Assembly (NCBI RefSeq): GCF_943193095.1
Contig: NZ_CALPCV010000045.1
Coordinates: 1-9,619, forward strand
DNA: 9,619 nucleotides
Direction of reading: 5' to 3'
Source of the DNA: Parasutterella muris
GTDB taxonomy: Bacteria; Pseudomonadota; Gammaproteobacteria; Burkholderiales; Burkholderiaceae_F
Of this stretch, positions 1-6,060 are shown one piece after another; position 1 is the first letter of the stretch, and the number at the start of each line of letters is the position of its first letter. The translations under genes were made by a program, and so were the position numbers. The notes under the pieces were generated by a model that searched no databases, had not been told where the DNA came from, and saw only the letters and a list, made by a program, of their open reading frames with translations.

Positions 1-29
1 TGCGAAAGTAGGTAGTCTCCGGGCTCTCC
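1..29 (+). rRNA. 3' tail of 5S rRNA (partial)
   Basis: The first bases, TGCGAAAGTAGGT followed by a CCGGGCT end, match the conserved 3' portion of bacterial 5S rRNA (E. coli has TGCGAGAGTAGGGAACTGCCAGGC). A strong intrinsic terminator follows within about 10 bases, as expected for the last gene of an rrn operon. Only the tail is in the window, so the 3' end is approximate and the 5' pairing strand cannot be checked. Confidence 0.72.
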
Positions 30-35
30 ATTCTT

Positions 36-79
36 AAAACCTCTTGCTGCGAACGCGGTGAGAGGTTTTATTTTGTCTG
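36..79 (+). terminator. Rho-independent terminator of the rRNA operon
   Basis: AAAACCTCT at 36-44 pairs with AGAGGTTTT at 61-69. The stem continues inward through wobble pairs to GC pairs closing on a GAAC loop at 51-54, giving about 15 bp. A T-rich run (TTTTATTTTG) follows. This is a strong terminator immediately after the 5S-like tail. It would also limit read-through from the rRNA operon into the insertion sequences downstream. Confidence 0.85.
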
Positions 80-191
80 TGTGGAGGGGTAATAATTTAA
101 TCTTCCGAAATTGTTTTTCTGTTAATGACCCCGAGTCAAACAGTCGATTCTCTTCAATACGCTCTGTCGTTGGGGCCTTTTTGAGCGTGAA

Positions 192-369
192 TAACTATCC
201 GGAGGTTTTCATCGGAGGAGAATACTCCATGACTAGCACAGAGCATCTCATATCTATTGATTCTAAGATTCAGGAACAAGATTTTCTTGGGTCCGGAGAG
301 ATACATCCGGTATTTGTCAAGAATAATCATGGAATTCACTACGTAATTTTCTATAAGAATCATTGGAAC
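192..369. repeat. 178-bp target-site duplication, left copy
   Basis: This segment is identical, base for base, to 2643-2820. The two copies exactly flank the IS1634-type element at 370-2642 in the same orientation. The copy carries the ribosome binding site (GGAGGAG at 214-220), the ATG (229-231) and the first 47 codons of the old transposase. IS1634 elements are known to make unusually long and variable target duplications, so this is best read as one insertion event. Zero mismatches imply the event is recent. The end could be 369 or 370, because both flanking positions are C. Confidence 0.9.
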
Positions 370-393
370 CCTGAGTTTGGCAGAATTTATTAA
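229..393 (+). pseudogene. 5' fragment of the old IS1634-type transposase, truncated by the younger IS
   Basis: The reading frame starts at ATG 229 behind a good ribosome binding site, GGAGGAG, 8 bases upstream. It reads the N-terminus of the old transposase (MTSTEHLISIDSK...) for 47 residues. It then runs into the left end of the younger insertion sequence, where seven foreign residues (PEFGRIY) precede a TAA. The result is a 54-residue chimera lacking the whole catalytic domain. An upstream in-frame GTG at 58 lies inside the rRNA terminator and has no support as a start. No function is expected, although the fragment could be translated if any transcription reaches it. Confidence 0.75.
370..384 (+). 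repeat. Left terminal inverted repeat of the younger IS1634-type element
   Basis: CCTGAGTTTGGCAGA is a perfect inverted match to 2628-2642. The outermost C is shared with the flank on this side, so the left end could be 371. Confidence 0.88.
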
Positions 394-396
394 ACA

Positions 397-441
397 AAAA
401 AGCTCTCAGTCCTTTGATTATCAGGGAGTTGAGAGCTTTTT
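397..441. terminator. Bidirectional terminator inside the IS, downstream of its transposase
   Basis: AAAAAGCTCTCA at 397-408 pairs perfectly with TGAGAGCTTTTT at 430-441, a 12-bp stem with a 21-base loop. Read on the minus strand it ends in a T-run (TTTTTTGTTT) and lies just past the transposase stop at 465, so it terminates the transposase mRNA. Read on the plus strand it ends in GAGAGCTTTTTAAAA, so it should also stop rRNA-operon read-through from running antisense through the transposase gene. Confidence 0.85.
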
Positions 442-464
442 AAAATTATTGTCTTGTAGGTATG

Positions 465-2507
465 CTAGAGCATATCTTTGAGCAATTCCGGTATCGAGTC
501 CTCCGCTGTAAGTCTTACTCCTAAACAACGACCCATTTCTTTGATATTGACTAAGCGAGCCGGCGGTACGAGTCCGACCGTTTTGAAGAGTATTTCGAGC
601 TGACTTGGCTGCTGCCTGCGCCCTGATAGCTCAGCTTTAAGTTCTTCCTGAGTCAGCCGCTCTAAGCCCTTTCTAATATTCTGTGGCCTCGAGCACTGCA
701 GGAACATGAGTTCATTAGCACTTTTTATTGGTACGGTCGTCGCCGCGTTTAGTGCTCGGACTATTTCCGAGATGCTCAGAGGAGTTCCGGCTTCTTTCAG
801 CTTCCACTGCAGTAGTTTCAGAATGCCCAGCGCAATTACACAAATGAGTATGTGGCCTTTAATATGATTCGAGTTTCTCACGTACATAGGCCGTAAACCT
901 AAGTGAGACTTCATAACTCTGAAGCAGCTCTCGATCTGGTTAAGTTCGTGGTAGGCTGCGGCTAGGTGTCCATCCGGTAAAGCGCTTTGCTCCACACAGT
1001 TCGGAGCATTTTTGTAGATGAGGGCTGCATATCCTGCAAGGCGGCGTTTAGCTTCGAGGACCTCTTCATCAACTCCTTCGATTTTCGCCTCTACTTTTTC
1101 CGAAGTCTTTGCAATGCAGGCCCACCCGGAGCTCTTAGGTTTAACTTTTATGCCTTGCGCCTGTTTCTTTAGTACCAGCTCTTTCCACACTTCGAGCACT
1201 GCTAAGTCCCGTTTCTGTCTCTTTTTATCAAAGGTCAGAACCAAGGTGCAGTGAGTATCTTCTTCTTTTACCTTTCCTTTTTTAACCCAGTCTTTTATGA
1301 CTTTAAAGCGTCCGATTTCCTCTCCTTGTCTGATGATTGGGACATATCCTTCGGGATCGAACATCGCTTTTGTTGTCTTCTGACCCAGATTACTTACTTT
1401 CTGCGCCATCAGAAATCCAAGATCATTTGTCTGCAGCATCTTTAAATTTGCCGCAGAATTTAGTCCTCGGTCGGCAACGACGATGCTCTCTTTAACGTTG
1501 TATTTTTGTTTCAGAGACTCAATCGAAGAACTCATCGTCTTAAATTCGGATGCGTTTCCGGCGTAGACGTAAAAGTCAATCGGTATTCCTTCTTCGTTAA
1601 TGACCAAGGCGATGGAGGCTAAAGGCAGGTCGAAGCGGTGCTCTTTTGAGGGGCCTCTCATTCGCAGGTATTCGATCTTTTGCTCCTGGATTTTCTTGAT
1701 GAAGTCATCAGCCTTCGGACAAGGCCGTAGTCTTCCTTCATCGTCAAAGCACGAGGAATCCAATTCACCGCTTTCATAGGCCAATTCCAGTTCTTGCTGA
1801 AGCCGGTCTTGGAAATCTATCTGTTGTCTGCCGCACTCCAAGTCACTCAGCGCAGTTTCAAAGTAGACGTTGGTAACGTCATAAAAAATCAAGGTGGCCT
1901 TTGTTTTTCCGAGCTGTTTATTGACTGAGCGGTTAAAGAATCTCATGATCGAGTCTTTGTGCTCAAACAAATAATCGTAAGAATTGTAGTAACTGTCTAA
2001 ACCGATACCCTGCACAGGCGCACCTAGAAATCCGTCCTGGTCGCCGAATGAGTAAAAAACAGAGTGCGGATCAAGGATTTTTAAAAAACAGAGATAAGAG
2101 ACAACAGCGTTCAAATCGAATTTTGCTTTTGTTTGTCGCTGTTGTATGTCTTTGAACTTCCGATCTAAATGCAGATGATCATCCCAGAGCTTTTTTAAAA
2201 CGTAGTGCCCGTACTGCAAAAGAGGAAGCGGACCGCCCGCAGAAACACTGTTTTCAAAGTTCAGCAGAGTCTGAGCTTGTGCGAGTCGATTGAGCGACTG
2301 AAGACGACTCTTTTCTGCATAACTATCTTGGTATTTCTTCTTCAGATCTTCCAGATAGTTTGGATTCGACTGAGAAAGAACATCAAGCCGCCCGAGATTT
2401 TGGACAACTTTGTGTTTTACCTTCCCGTCTTTGTCTCGATAAGACTCCATCAGCCGGACATAAGTGTACTGTCCTTTGGCGCCACCCTTGCAAGTAGAAA
2501 CAAACAT
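465..2507 (-). CDS. IS1634-family (IS4 superfamily) DDE transposase, 680 aa
   Basis: It catalyses cut-and-paste movement of the surrounding element by binding its terminal repeats and cleaving DNA with an RNase-H-fold DDE site. The N-terminus (MFVSTCKGG...YTYVRLMESYRD..., VVQNLGRLD) is the typical IS1634-type opening. Visible catalytic candidates are D210 in IFYDVTNVYFE, D346 in IVVADRGLNS and E526 in ELNQIESCFRVMK, the family's Y-x-x-x-x-x-I-E signature. The roughly 180 residues between the second D and the E fit the beta-strand insertion domain of this superfamily. A KGHILICVIALGIL segment follows the E, also typical. The length is at the upper end for the family, with no frameshift or stop. 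The start at 2507 is supported by GGAGG six bases upstream. The gene is alone in its element and probably active. Confidence 0.93.
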   Translation of the reverse strand: MFVSTCKGGAKGQYTYVRLMESYRDKDGKVKHKVVQNLGRLDVLSQSNPNYLEDLKKKYQDSYAEKSRLQSLNRLAQAQTLLNFENSVSAGGPLPLLQYGHYVLKKLWDDHLHLDRKFKDIQQRQTKAKFDLNAVVSYLCFLKILDPHSVFYSFGDQDGFLGAPVQGIGLDSYYNSYDYLFEHKDSIMRFFNRSVNKQLGKTKATLIFYDVTNVYFETALSDLECGRQQIDFQDRLQQELELAYESGELDSSCFDDEGRLRPCPKADDFIKKIQEQKIEYLRMRGPSKEHRFDLPLASIALVINEEGIPIDFYVYAGNASEFKTMSSSIESLKQKYNVKESIVVADRGLNSAANLKMLQTNDLGFLMAQKVSNLGQKTTKAMFDPEGYVPIIRQGEEIGRFKVIKDWVKKGKVKEEDTHCTLVLTFDKKRQKRDLAVLEVWKELVLKKQAQGIKVKPKSSGWACIAKTSEKVEAKIEGVDEEVLEAKRRLAGYAALIYKNAPNCVEQSALPDGHLAAAYHELNQIESCFRVMKSHLGLRPMYVRNSNHIKGHILICVIALGILKLLQWKLKEAGTPLSISEIVRALNAATTVPIKSANELMFLQCSRPQNIRKGLERLTQEELKAELSGRRQQPSQLEILFKTVGLVPPARLVNIKEMGRCLGVRLTAEDSIPELLKDML

Positions 2508-2530
2508 AGACCACCTCCAATAATGATCTA

Positions 2531-2559
2531 ATTATAACATACCTACTACATATCCACAA
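2531..2559 (-). promoter_or_regulatory. Sigma70-type promoter of the younger IS1634-type transposase
   Basis: On the minus strand, a perfect -10 TATAAT (2531-2536) lies 17 bases from a weak -35 TTGTGG (2554-2559). Transcription would begin near 2524 and give a very short leader containing the GGAGG ribosome binding site before the ATG at 2507. A good -10 with a poor -35 suits the low expression usual for transposases. Confidence 0.6.
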
Positions 2560-2627
2560 GCGAATAATGAATAAAAAGGCAAAAAAACAGACCCCATGGC
2601 CGTTGACGACCAAGAGGTCAGTTAGAA

Positions 2628-2642
2628 TCTGCCAAACTCAGG
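2628..2642 (-). repeat. Right terminal inverted repeat of the younger IS1634-type element
   Basis: TCTGCCAAACTCAGG is the exact reverse complement of the left end at 370-384. Base 2642 is G whereas the base before the left target copy (191) is A, so 2642 belongs to the element. Confidence 0.9.
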
Positions 2643-2820
2643 TAACTATCCGGAGGTTTTCATCGGAGGAGAATACTCCATGACTAGCACAGAGCATCTC
2701 ATATCTATTGATTCTAAGATTCAGGAACAAGATTTTCTTGGGTCCGGAGAGATACATCCGGTATTTGTCAAGAATAATCATGGAATTCACTACGTAATTT
2801 TCTATAAGAATCATTGGAAC
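2643..2820. repeat. 178-bp target-site duplication, right copy
   Basis: This is identical to 192-369. It gives the old transposase gene downstream a second, complete ribosome binding site and start codon, so the insertion did not remove any of that gene's coding sequence. What it did remove is continuity with anything upstream of position 192. Confidence 0.9.
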
Positions 2821-4107
2821 CATAATAAGTGCGAAAAGCTTTTTCAAAAACAGTCGGCAGACTTTTCGAGGACAATTCCATTGAATTCGGAAGGAAGTTT
2901 CTATCCGAATATCCGGAACTAAAGCAGTACAAAGCGAAACTCATCGGCAGAAAAGTCCTGCTCAGCAAAGACAAGGTATGCGAAGCTCAGCCTGTATTTC
3001 AGAAATCCGTACTAAGCGGACCTTCTGCTGCTGACAACGAAGACTATATCAGCTGCAGTGCGGCAGATTCTTATGTGCTGCATGAGATCGCTCAGCAAAA
3101 TCATTTGGCAGCTGGTCTTGAGGCGATATTCGGCAAGGAAAGAGCCGCTCTTCTTCTTTCTCTTTCGATCTTTTTGGCTTCGAATCCTCAGTCGTCAGTC
3201 TTTGAGTTTAAATTTGGCAATTCTCAGGTTAGTGTGTCAGACCGATTGACCGCTGGGCGGCGTCTACAAGTGTTCTTTGAGCCAATCTCTGAGTCGGAGC
3301 TCACCGCCTTTCTGAGAAGTCGTCTTCATCACACAAAGCCTGAGTCAATTTATTGGTGTTTTCATACTAAGTCGGTGCTGTCCTACACAGAGCTGAATCG
3401 TCTGGCAGCTTCAGGCGGCTGCGGCGGACGCTTCGGATTGTCTCTGCTTAATTTGGTTGGCATGCATCGTTTCAGATGATTCCGGTGAACCTGTCTTCTA
3501 CCGAGTTCTTGAAGATCATGTGAATGATCCTCTGGCAGCTGCGCAATTGCTTTCGACTGCTTCGGATTTGAGAACTTCTCATATTGACCTGGTTATAGAC
3601 AGTGTTCTTACATCGCCTTCACAGCTTGATCGTCTATATGAACAGCATATAGGCTTTATATGCGGCTTTAACACCGATGAGAATATCTGTGAGAGCGCAG
3701 TAGACAGCTTAGCGCCTCAGCTCTCTTCCGACGGGCCTGACACGTTTCTTGCGGAATACGGAGTACAAGCAAAAACGTTAAAAACTTTCTGGCCGCATAG
3801 GGATAAGGAAACTCATAATCCAGAGAACGGTCCTCTTAATTTTCATGTTTATTTGGACCCGCTTCGTGCTGCCTGTGAAAAAGAAATACTGTTAAAAAGG
3901 CTAAGAGAGATAAAGGATAAGCTTGAGGAGAAAGTCGTCTTAAAAGACTCTGATAAAGGTTTGGTCAAGCGCTTCTTTATAAAAGATAAGCAAGGATGGC
4001 GCTATAGTCCGGAAAAATGGAAGGAAGAAGATCTTACCTTCGGCCTGCAGGTTCTAGCCTCTAACAAGGAGGTTTCAGATGGTAAAGCCCTCGACTTATA
4101 TCTTCGG
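2680..4107 (+). pseudogene. Old IS1634-type transposase, N-terminal and central part (frameshifted)
   Basis: Starting from ATG 2680 (GGAGGAG upstream), the frame reads MTSTEHLISI... to HNKCEKLF and then fails. A one-base loss near 2828-2829 (AAGTG for a likely AAGGTG) explains this, because the next frame continues VRKAFSKTVGRLF... . That frame ends at 3479. A tandem TTGG duplication at 3453-3460 explains the second shift, since dropping four bases joins SLLNL to ACIVSDDSGEPVFYR, a typical family stretch. The first catalytic Asp appears replaced by His (CAT at 3363-3365 in CFHTKSVLSY, where relatives have F-D-x-T-S). The second Asp position remains in LVIDSVLTS (GAC at 3598-3600). YLDPLRAACEKEILL and LQVLASNKEVSDGKALDLY are family-like. 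The frame is then cut by the IS4-type element at 4108. Translations of the broken frames should not be taken as two genes. The element is dead. Confidence 0.85.
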
Positions 4108-4108
4108 C
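4100..4108. repeat. 9-bp target-site duplication of the IS4-type element, left copy
   Basis: ATCTTCGGC lies directly before the left terminal repeat and matches ATCTTCAGC at 5489-5497 with one G/A difference. Nine bases is a normal duplication length for IS4-family elements. The single mismatch implies some time since insertion. Confidence 0.85.
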
Positions 4109-4192
4109 CACTGCTGTCCAAAATAATTTGATTTTAAAACTTGCCATCTGGATTTATCAGGGTTTACGTCTGCCGGAGCCTAAATGGTGAAA

Positions 4193-5386
4193 TCAACCCC
4201 CTCTCCAAGAAAATAGACAGCCCTGTGACGATTCCGGAGGACTCTCCCATTCCTGTATATCTGGCTTGTTAAGCCTATGTTCTAGCGATTTACAGGTCAT
4301 AAGGTTTAACTTGAAGTATCTGGCTAATCTGCAAAACGTCCAGTTATACCTGGAACGGCGCCTCATTAGCTCCAGCAGAAGTATGGCAATGGCAGCTGTC
4401 CAAATCTGTGTCATAACTGCGTTCTCTGTTGTTCCTACGAACGATTTAATGACCAGATTCTGTTTTATGCGTTTAAAGAACATTTCAATTTGCCAACGGT
4501 CCTTATACAAGTCGGTAACTTCGGGAGCAGTTAACTCCTTGCTGTTGGTGAGGAACTCAAACCAACGATCGGTTTTTTCGCCATACCATTGGACCACTCT
4601 GAATCGCATATCTTCGCAATGCTTTCGTGCTTGAGTACCGGTAAAGCTCATCTCGTAGAGTCCCCATTTCTTATCAGGATCCTCTTGTATAAGACCTTTC
4701 CTCAAAGGTGTATGTACGGCATTATCTTTAAGGCGAGTTACAAAAGTTACGCCTTTTTCACTGAGCCTTTTAAACAGGCTGTAATCGTTGTAGCCTCGAT
4801 CCATCACTACGATGGATCCCTTTGGAATATTTTCCAGAATGCTCTTTGCACCTTTAATGTCGCTTACTTTGGCCGGGGTCTCAGCAATGACCTCCGGTAA
4901 ACATAGGTCGTTGTTCAAAAGCGTATGCAGCTTTATTCCGCCTTTTCTTCTGCGATGGTGCGCCCACTCAAACAAACGCAGACACAAGCTTATTGTCGTT
5001 GAATCCAGCGAATAAACGGGCTTTGTAAAACGTTCGCTAAGGCGCCCTTGGATTTCATGACGGAATTAATCCAGTAATACGTGATAGAAGTCCTCGTAAA
5101 GCTTGTAAGGACGATTCTGGTTAGCGTGGCTTAAAGTAGAGCGGCAGGCTGCTTTTGCTCCGATATGATTAAGTTTGCCTAGACTCGAAAAAAGACCGTC
5201 AGAAATTTCCCTGAGTGAGTCTGCCCCCGTCAGTTGGCAAAAAAGCATTGCAATAAATTGACTCCAGCTTGAGAAGCCTTTGGATGCCTTGTCTGACTGA
5301 TGCTTGTTGACTAAATGTTGAAATTCAAGTTTGCAACCCATTGACTGGACAAGATGCGCAAACATGGATATGGTTGCTCTTTGCAT
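4193..5386 (-). pseudogene. IS4-family transposase (DUF4372 plus DDE domain) with one in-frame stop
   Basis: Read leftwards from ATG 5386, the first 106 codons form the N-terminal DUF4372-type domain (FAHLVQSM, SSWSQFIAMLFCQLTGADSL). A TAA at 5066-5068 then interrupts. The same frame continues without a shift as FRHEIQGRLSERFTKPVYSL and onward to the stop at 4193. Relatives usually have Q-F-R here, so a CAA-to-TAA transition is the simplest explanation. The catalytic residues remain: D128 in SLDSTT, D196 in VMDRGYND and E301 in RWQIEMFFKRIK, with the Y-R-E-K signature (Y..R...E......K) complete. Full length would be about 396 residues, normal for this IS4 group. Translation begins inside a hairpin that covers the ribosome binding site. 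A separate initiation at 4987 would lack D128, so no active product is expected unless the stop is suppressed. Confidence 0.9.
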
Positions 5387-5443
5387 GCCGAATCCTTCGA
5401 TTTTTTATTGTTGGGAACTTTAAATTTATCGAAGATTCGGCAT
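5385..5443 (-). promoter_or_regulatory. Fold-back hairpin hiding the ribosome binding site and start codon of the IS4-type transposase
   Basis: On the minus strand, ATGCCGAATCTTCGAT (5443-5428) pairs with ATCGAAGGATTCGGCAT (5401-5385): 16 pairs with one bulged G and a 26-base loop. The downstream arm contains the AAGGA ribosome binding site and the first two bases of the ATG. A transcript entering from outside would fold and block initiation. This is the logic known for IS10 and IS50 protection against impinging transcription; its use here is inferred. Confidence 0.6.
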
Positions 5444-5450
5444 CTTTGAA
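5423..5450 (-). promoter_or_regulatory. Candidate internal promoter of the IS4-type transposase
   Basis: On the minus strand, TTCAAA (5445-5450) and TAAATT (5423-5428) are 16 bases apart, each matching the sigma70 consensus at four of six positions. The upstream hairpin arm lies almost wholly in the spacer. A transcript starting near 5416 would therefore lack that arm and keep its ribosome binding site open. The boxes are weak, so this rests partly on the logic of the arrangement. Confidence 0.35.
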
Positions 5451-5488
5451 TCTAGACGTTCCGAAAAAATTTATTTTGGACAGTAGTG

Positions 5489-5497
5489 ATCTTCAGC
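5489..5497. repeat. 9-bp target-site duplication of the IS4-type element, right copy
   Basis: ATCTTCAGC directly follows the right terminal repeat and pairs with ATCTTCGGC at 4100-4108. Confidence 0.85.
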
Positions 5498-5810
5498 AGG
5501 AAGTTATTGAAAAAACTTTAATAACCTCAATGAAAAATGTTCCGACCAGTTCATGCTCAATGATGAAAGAGGGTTAGAAGGAAAAGTGTTTGTTTTATTC
5601 CTGAGTTTAATCCTCGTAATGAATCTGAAGAGGAGGCTGACGAGAGCCAGAAAATCAGAGAGATCGGACTCAGTATTAAAGTACTTGCCAGACGATACCT
5701 CTGAATTTATGAGGGTAGCTCTCGCATATCGAGCGATTGGAGGAGATCGCAGGTTAATGCAGGATAAATTCAGAGAAGCATTGAAATCTTTGCAAATCGA
5801 CCTTCCTTAA
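5498..5810 (+). pseudogene. Old IS1634-type transposase, C-terminal part
   Basis: Joining position 4108 to 5498 gives codons for DLYLRQEVIEKT, the family's Y-x-x-R-x-x-I-E motif that carries the catalytic Glu. A one-base loss at about 5515-5518 then shifts the frame. The next frame reads FNNLNEKCSDQFMLNDERG followed by LEGKVFVLFLSLILVMNLKR and runs to the TAA at 5808-5810. The G-K-x-F-V-L-F-L-S-L-I-L stretch after the Glu is the usual C-terminal hydrophobic helix of these transposases, so its hydrophobicity should not be read as a membrane segment. Taken alone, the open frame from 5553 looks like a small hypothetical protein, but the reconstruction shows it is the transposase tail. With both pieces joined, the original protein was about 580 residues, normal for the family. 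Confidence 0.82.
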
Positions 5811-5986
5811 GAACAACGGCGGGATGGGACTAAGAAATTTTGCGCAATTGCAAATTAGAAAAATTTTTGATGTTCCGGTAAATTGCAACGGCGAAGATGC
5901 TGCAGTTAATTCCGCAGACAATTAGTTCACGTCAGAGACGCTGTAGCTCAAGCGATTTGTTGAGGGGATAATCTGTTTCAGATAAC
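5811..5986. other. Non-coding remnant between the old IS and the tRNA-Arg terminator
   Basis: I see no credible gene here. The stretch probably contains the decayed right end of the old IS1634-type element, perhaps at TTTGTTGAGGGG near 5956-5967. A small A/T-rich inverted repeat sits around 5835-5856 (AATTTTGC with GCAAATT). No long direct repeat matching the left flank of the old element is apparent. Confidence 0.4.
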
Positions 5987-6023
5987 AAAAAACCTCGCAA
6001 CGCAATGATCTGCCTTGGGAGGT
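5987..6023 (-). terminator. Terminator of tRNA-Arg
   Basis: Read on the minus strand, ACCTCCCAAGGCA pairs with TGCGTTGCGAGGT across a short GATCAT loop, with two mismatches in 13 positions. A T-run (TTTTTTG) follows. It lies about 40 bases past the tRNA 3' end, as expected for a singly transcribed tRNA. Confidence 0.75.
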
Positions 6024-6060
6024 ATCTGTTTTCTGCACCGAACATAATATTCGGGAGAAA

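Larger units (their letters stand above)
370..2642 (-). mobile_element. Intact IS1634-type insertion sequence (about 2.27 kb)
   Basis: Both ends carry the same perfect 15-bp inverted repeat, CCTGAGTTTGGCAGA, at 370-384 and as its complement at 2628-2642. Between them is one long transposase gene on the minus strand, with a promoter near the right end and a bidirectional terminator near the left end. The element is flanked by identical 178-bp direct repeats. A single uninterrupted transposase, perfect terminal repeats and an undamaged target duplication all point to a recently mobile and probably still active element. It sits inside the 5' end of an older relative of the same family. Confidence 0.92.
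4109..5488 (-). mobile_element. IS4-family insertion sequence with nonsense-mutated transposase (about 1.38 kb)
   Basis: The ends are imperfect inverted repeats: CACTGCTGTCCAAAATAA at 4109-4126 and, on the other strand, CACTACTGTCCAAAATAA ending at 5488. They differ at one base in 18. The element is flanked by a 9-bp duplication (4100-4108 and 5489-5497). It holds one transposase gene reading leftwards, interrupted by one stop codon. Deleting the element plus one duplication copy rejoins the old IS1634-type transposase in frame, which confirms the boundaries independently. Confidence 0.9.
129..5967 (+). mobile_element. Remnant of an old IS1634-type insertion sequence, invaded by two other IS
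   Basis: The plus-strand transposase remnants at 2680-4107 and 5498-5810 belong to one IS1634-like transposase. They therefore define an old element that once filled the gap between the rRNA terminator and tRNA-Arg. Its ends are uncertain. The left end may be CCCCGAGTCAAACAG at 129, which resembles the younger element's terminal repeat CCTGAGTTTGGCAGA. The right end may be TTTGTTGAGGGG ending near 5967, which is only a weak match. With both later insertions and their target duplications removed, the element would be about 2.0 kb, a normal size for the family. The transposase assignment is solid; the outer boundaries are inference. Confidence 0.5.

Noticed and set aside
58..393. A 111-residue host gene right after the 5S rRNA
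   Set aside because: Its upstream part lies in the rRNA terminator. The supported start is 229, where it becomes a truncated copy of the old transposase.
987..1445. Plus-strand open frames inside 465-2507, and similar ones in 8374-8861
   Set aside because: They are shadows of the real genes on the opposite strand, without ribosome binding sites or recognisable protein patterns.
192..2820. The long direct repeats as recombination sites of an integrative element or as a duplicated gene
   Set aside because: They meet the terminal repeats of a single complete IS at the base, and IS1634 is known for long target duplications. No integrase or cargo is present.
2829..4131. Two overlapping genes (2829-3479 and 3457-4131) encoding unknown proteins
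   Set aside because: Both are pieces of one IS1634-type transposase in shifted frames. Small repairs join them, and the last residues after 4108 are read from the inserted IS4-type element.
4193..5386. Two separate genes or a programmed frameshift in the IS4-type element
   Set aside because: The two parts are in the same frame and are separated only by a TAA codon, so a nonsense mutation explains them and no frameshift is needed.
5341..5810. Small hypothetical proteins, one with a hydrophobic segment suggesting a membrane protein
   Set aside because: The frame from 5341 is antisense to the IS4-type gene and its leader. The frame from 5553 is the C-terminal tail of the old transposase, and its hydrophobic stretch is the family's G-K-x-F-V-L-F-L-S-L helix.
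5939..5970. A possible tRNA fragment (CTGTAGCTCAAGCG) upstream of tRNA-Arg
   Set aside because: It shares only a few bases with a D-arm, has no anticodon or T-arm, and fits better as decayed IS end or plain intergenic sequence.
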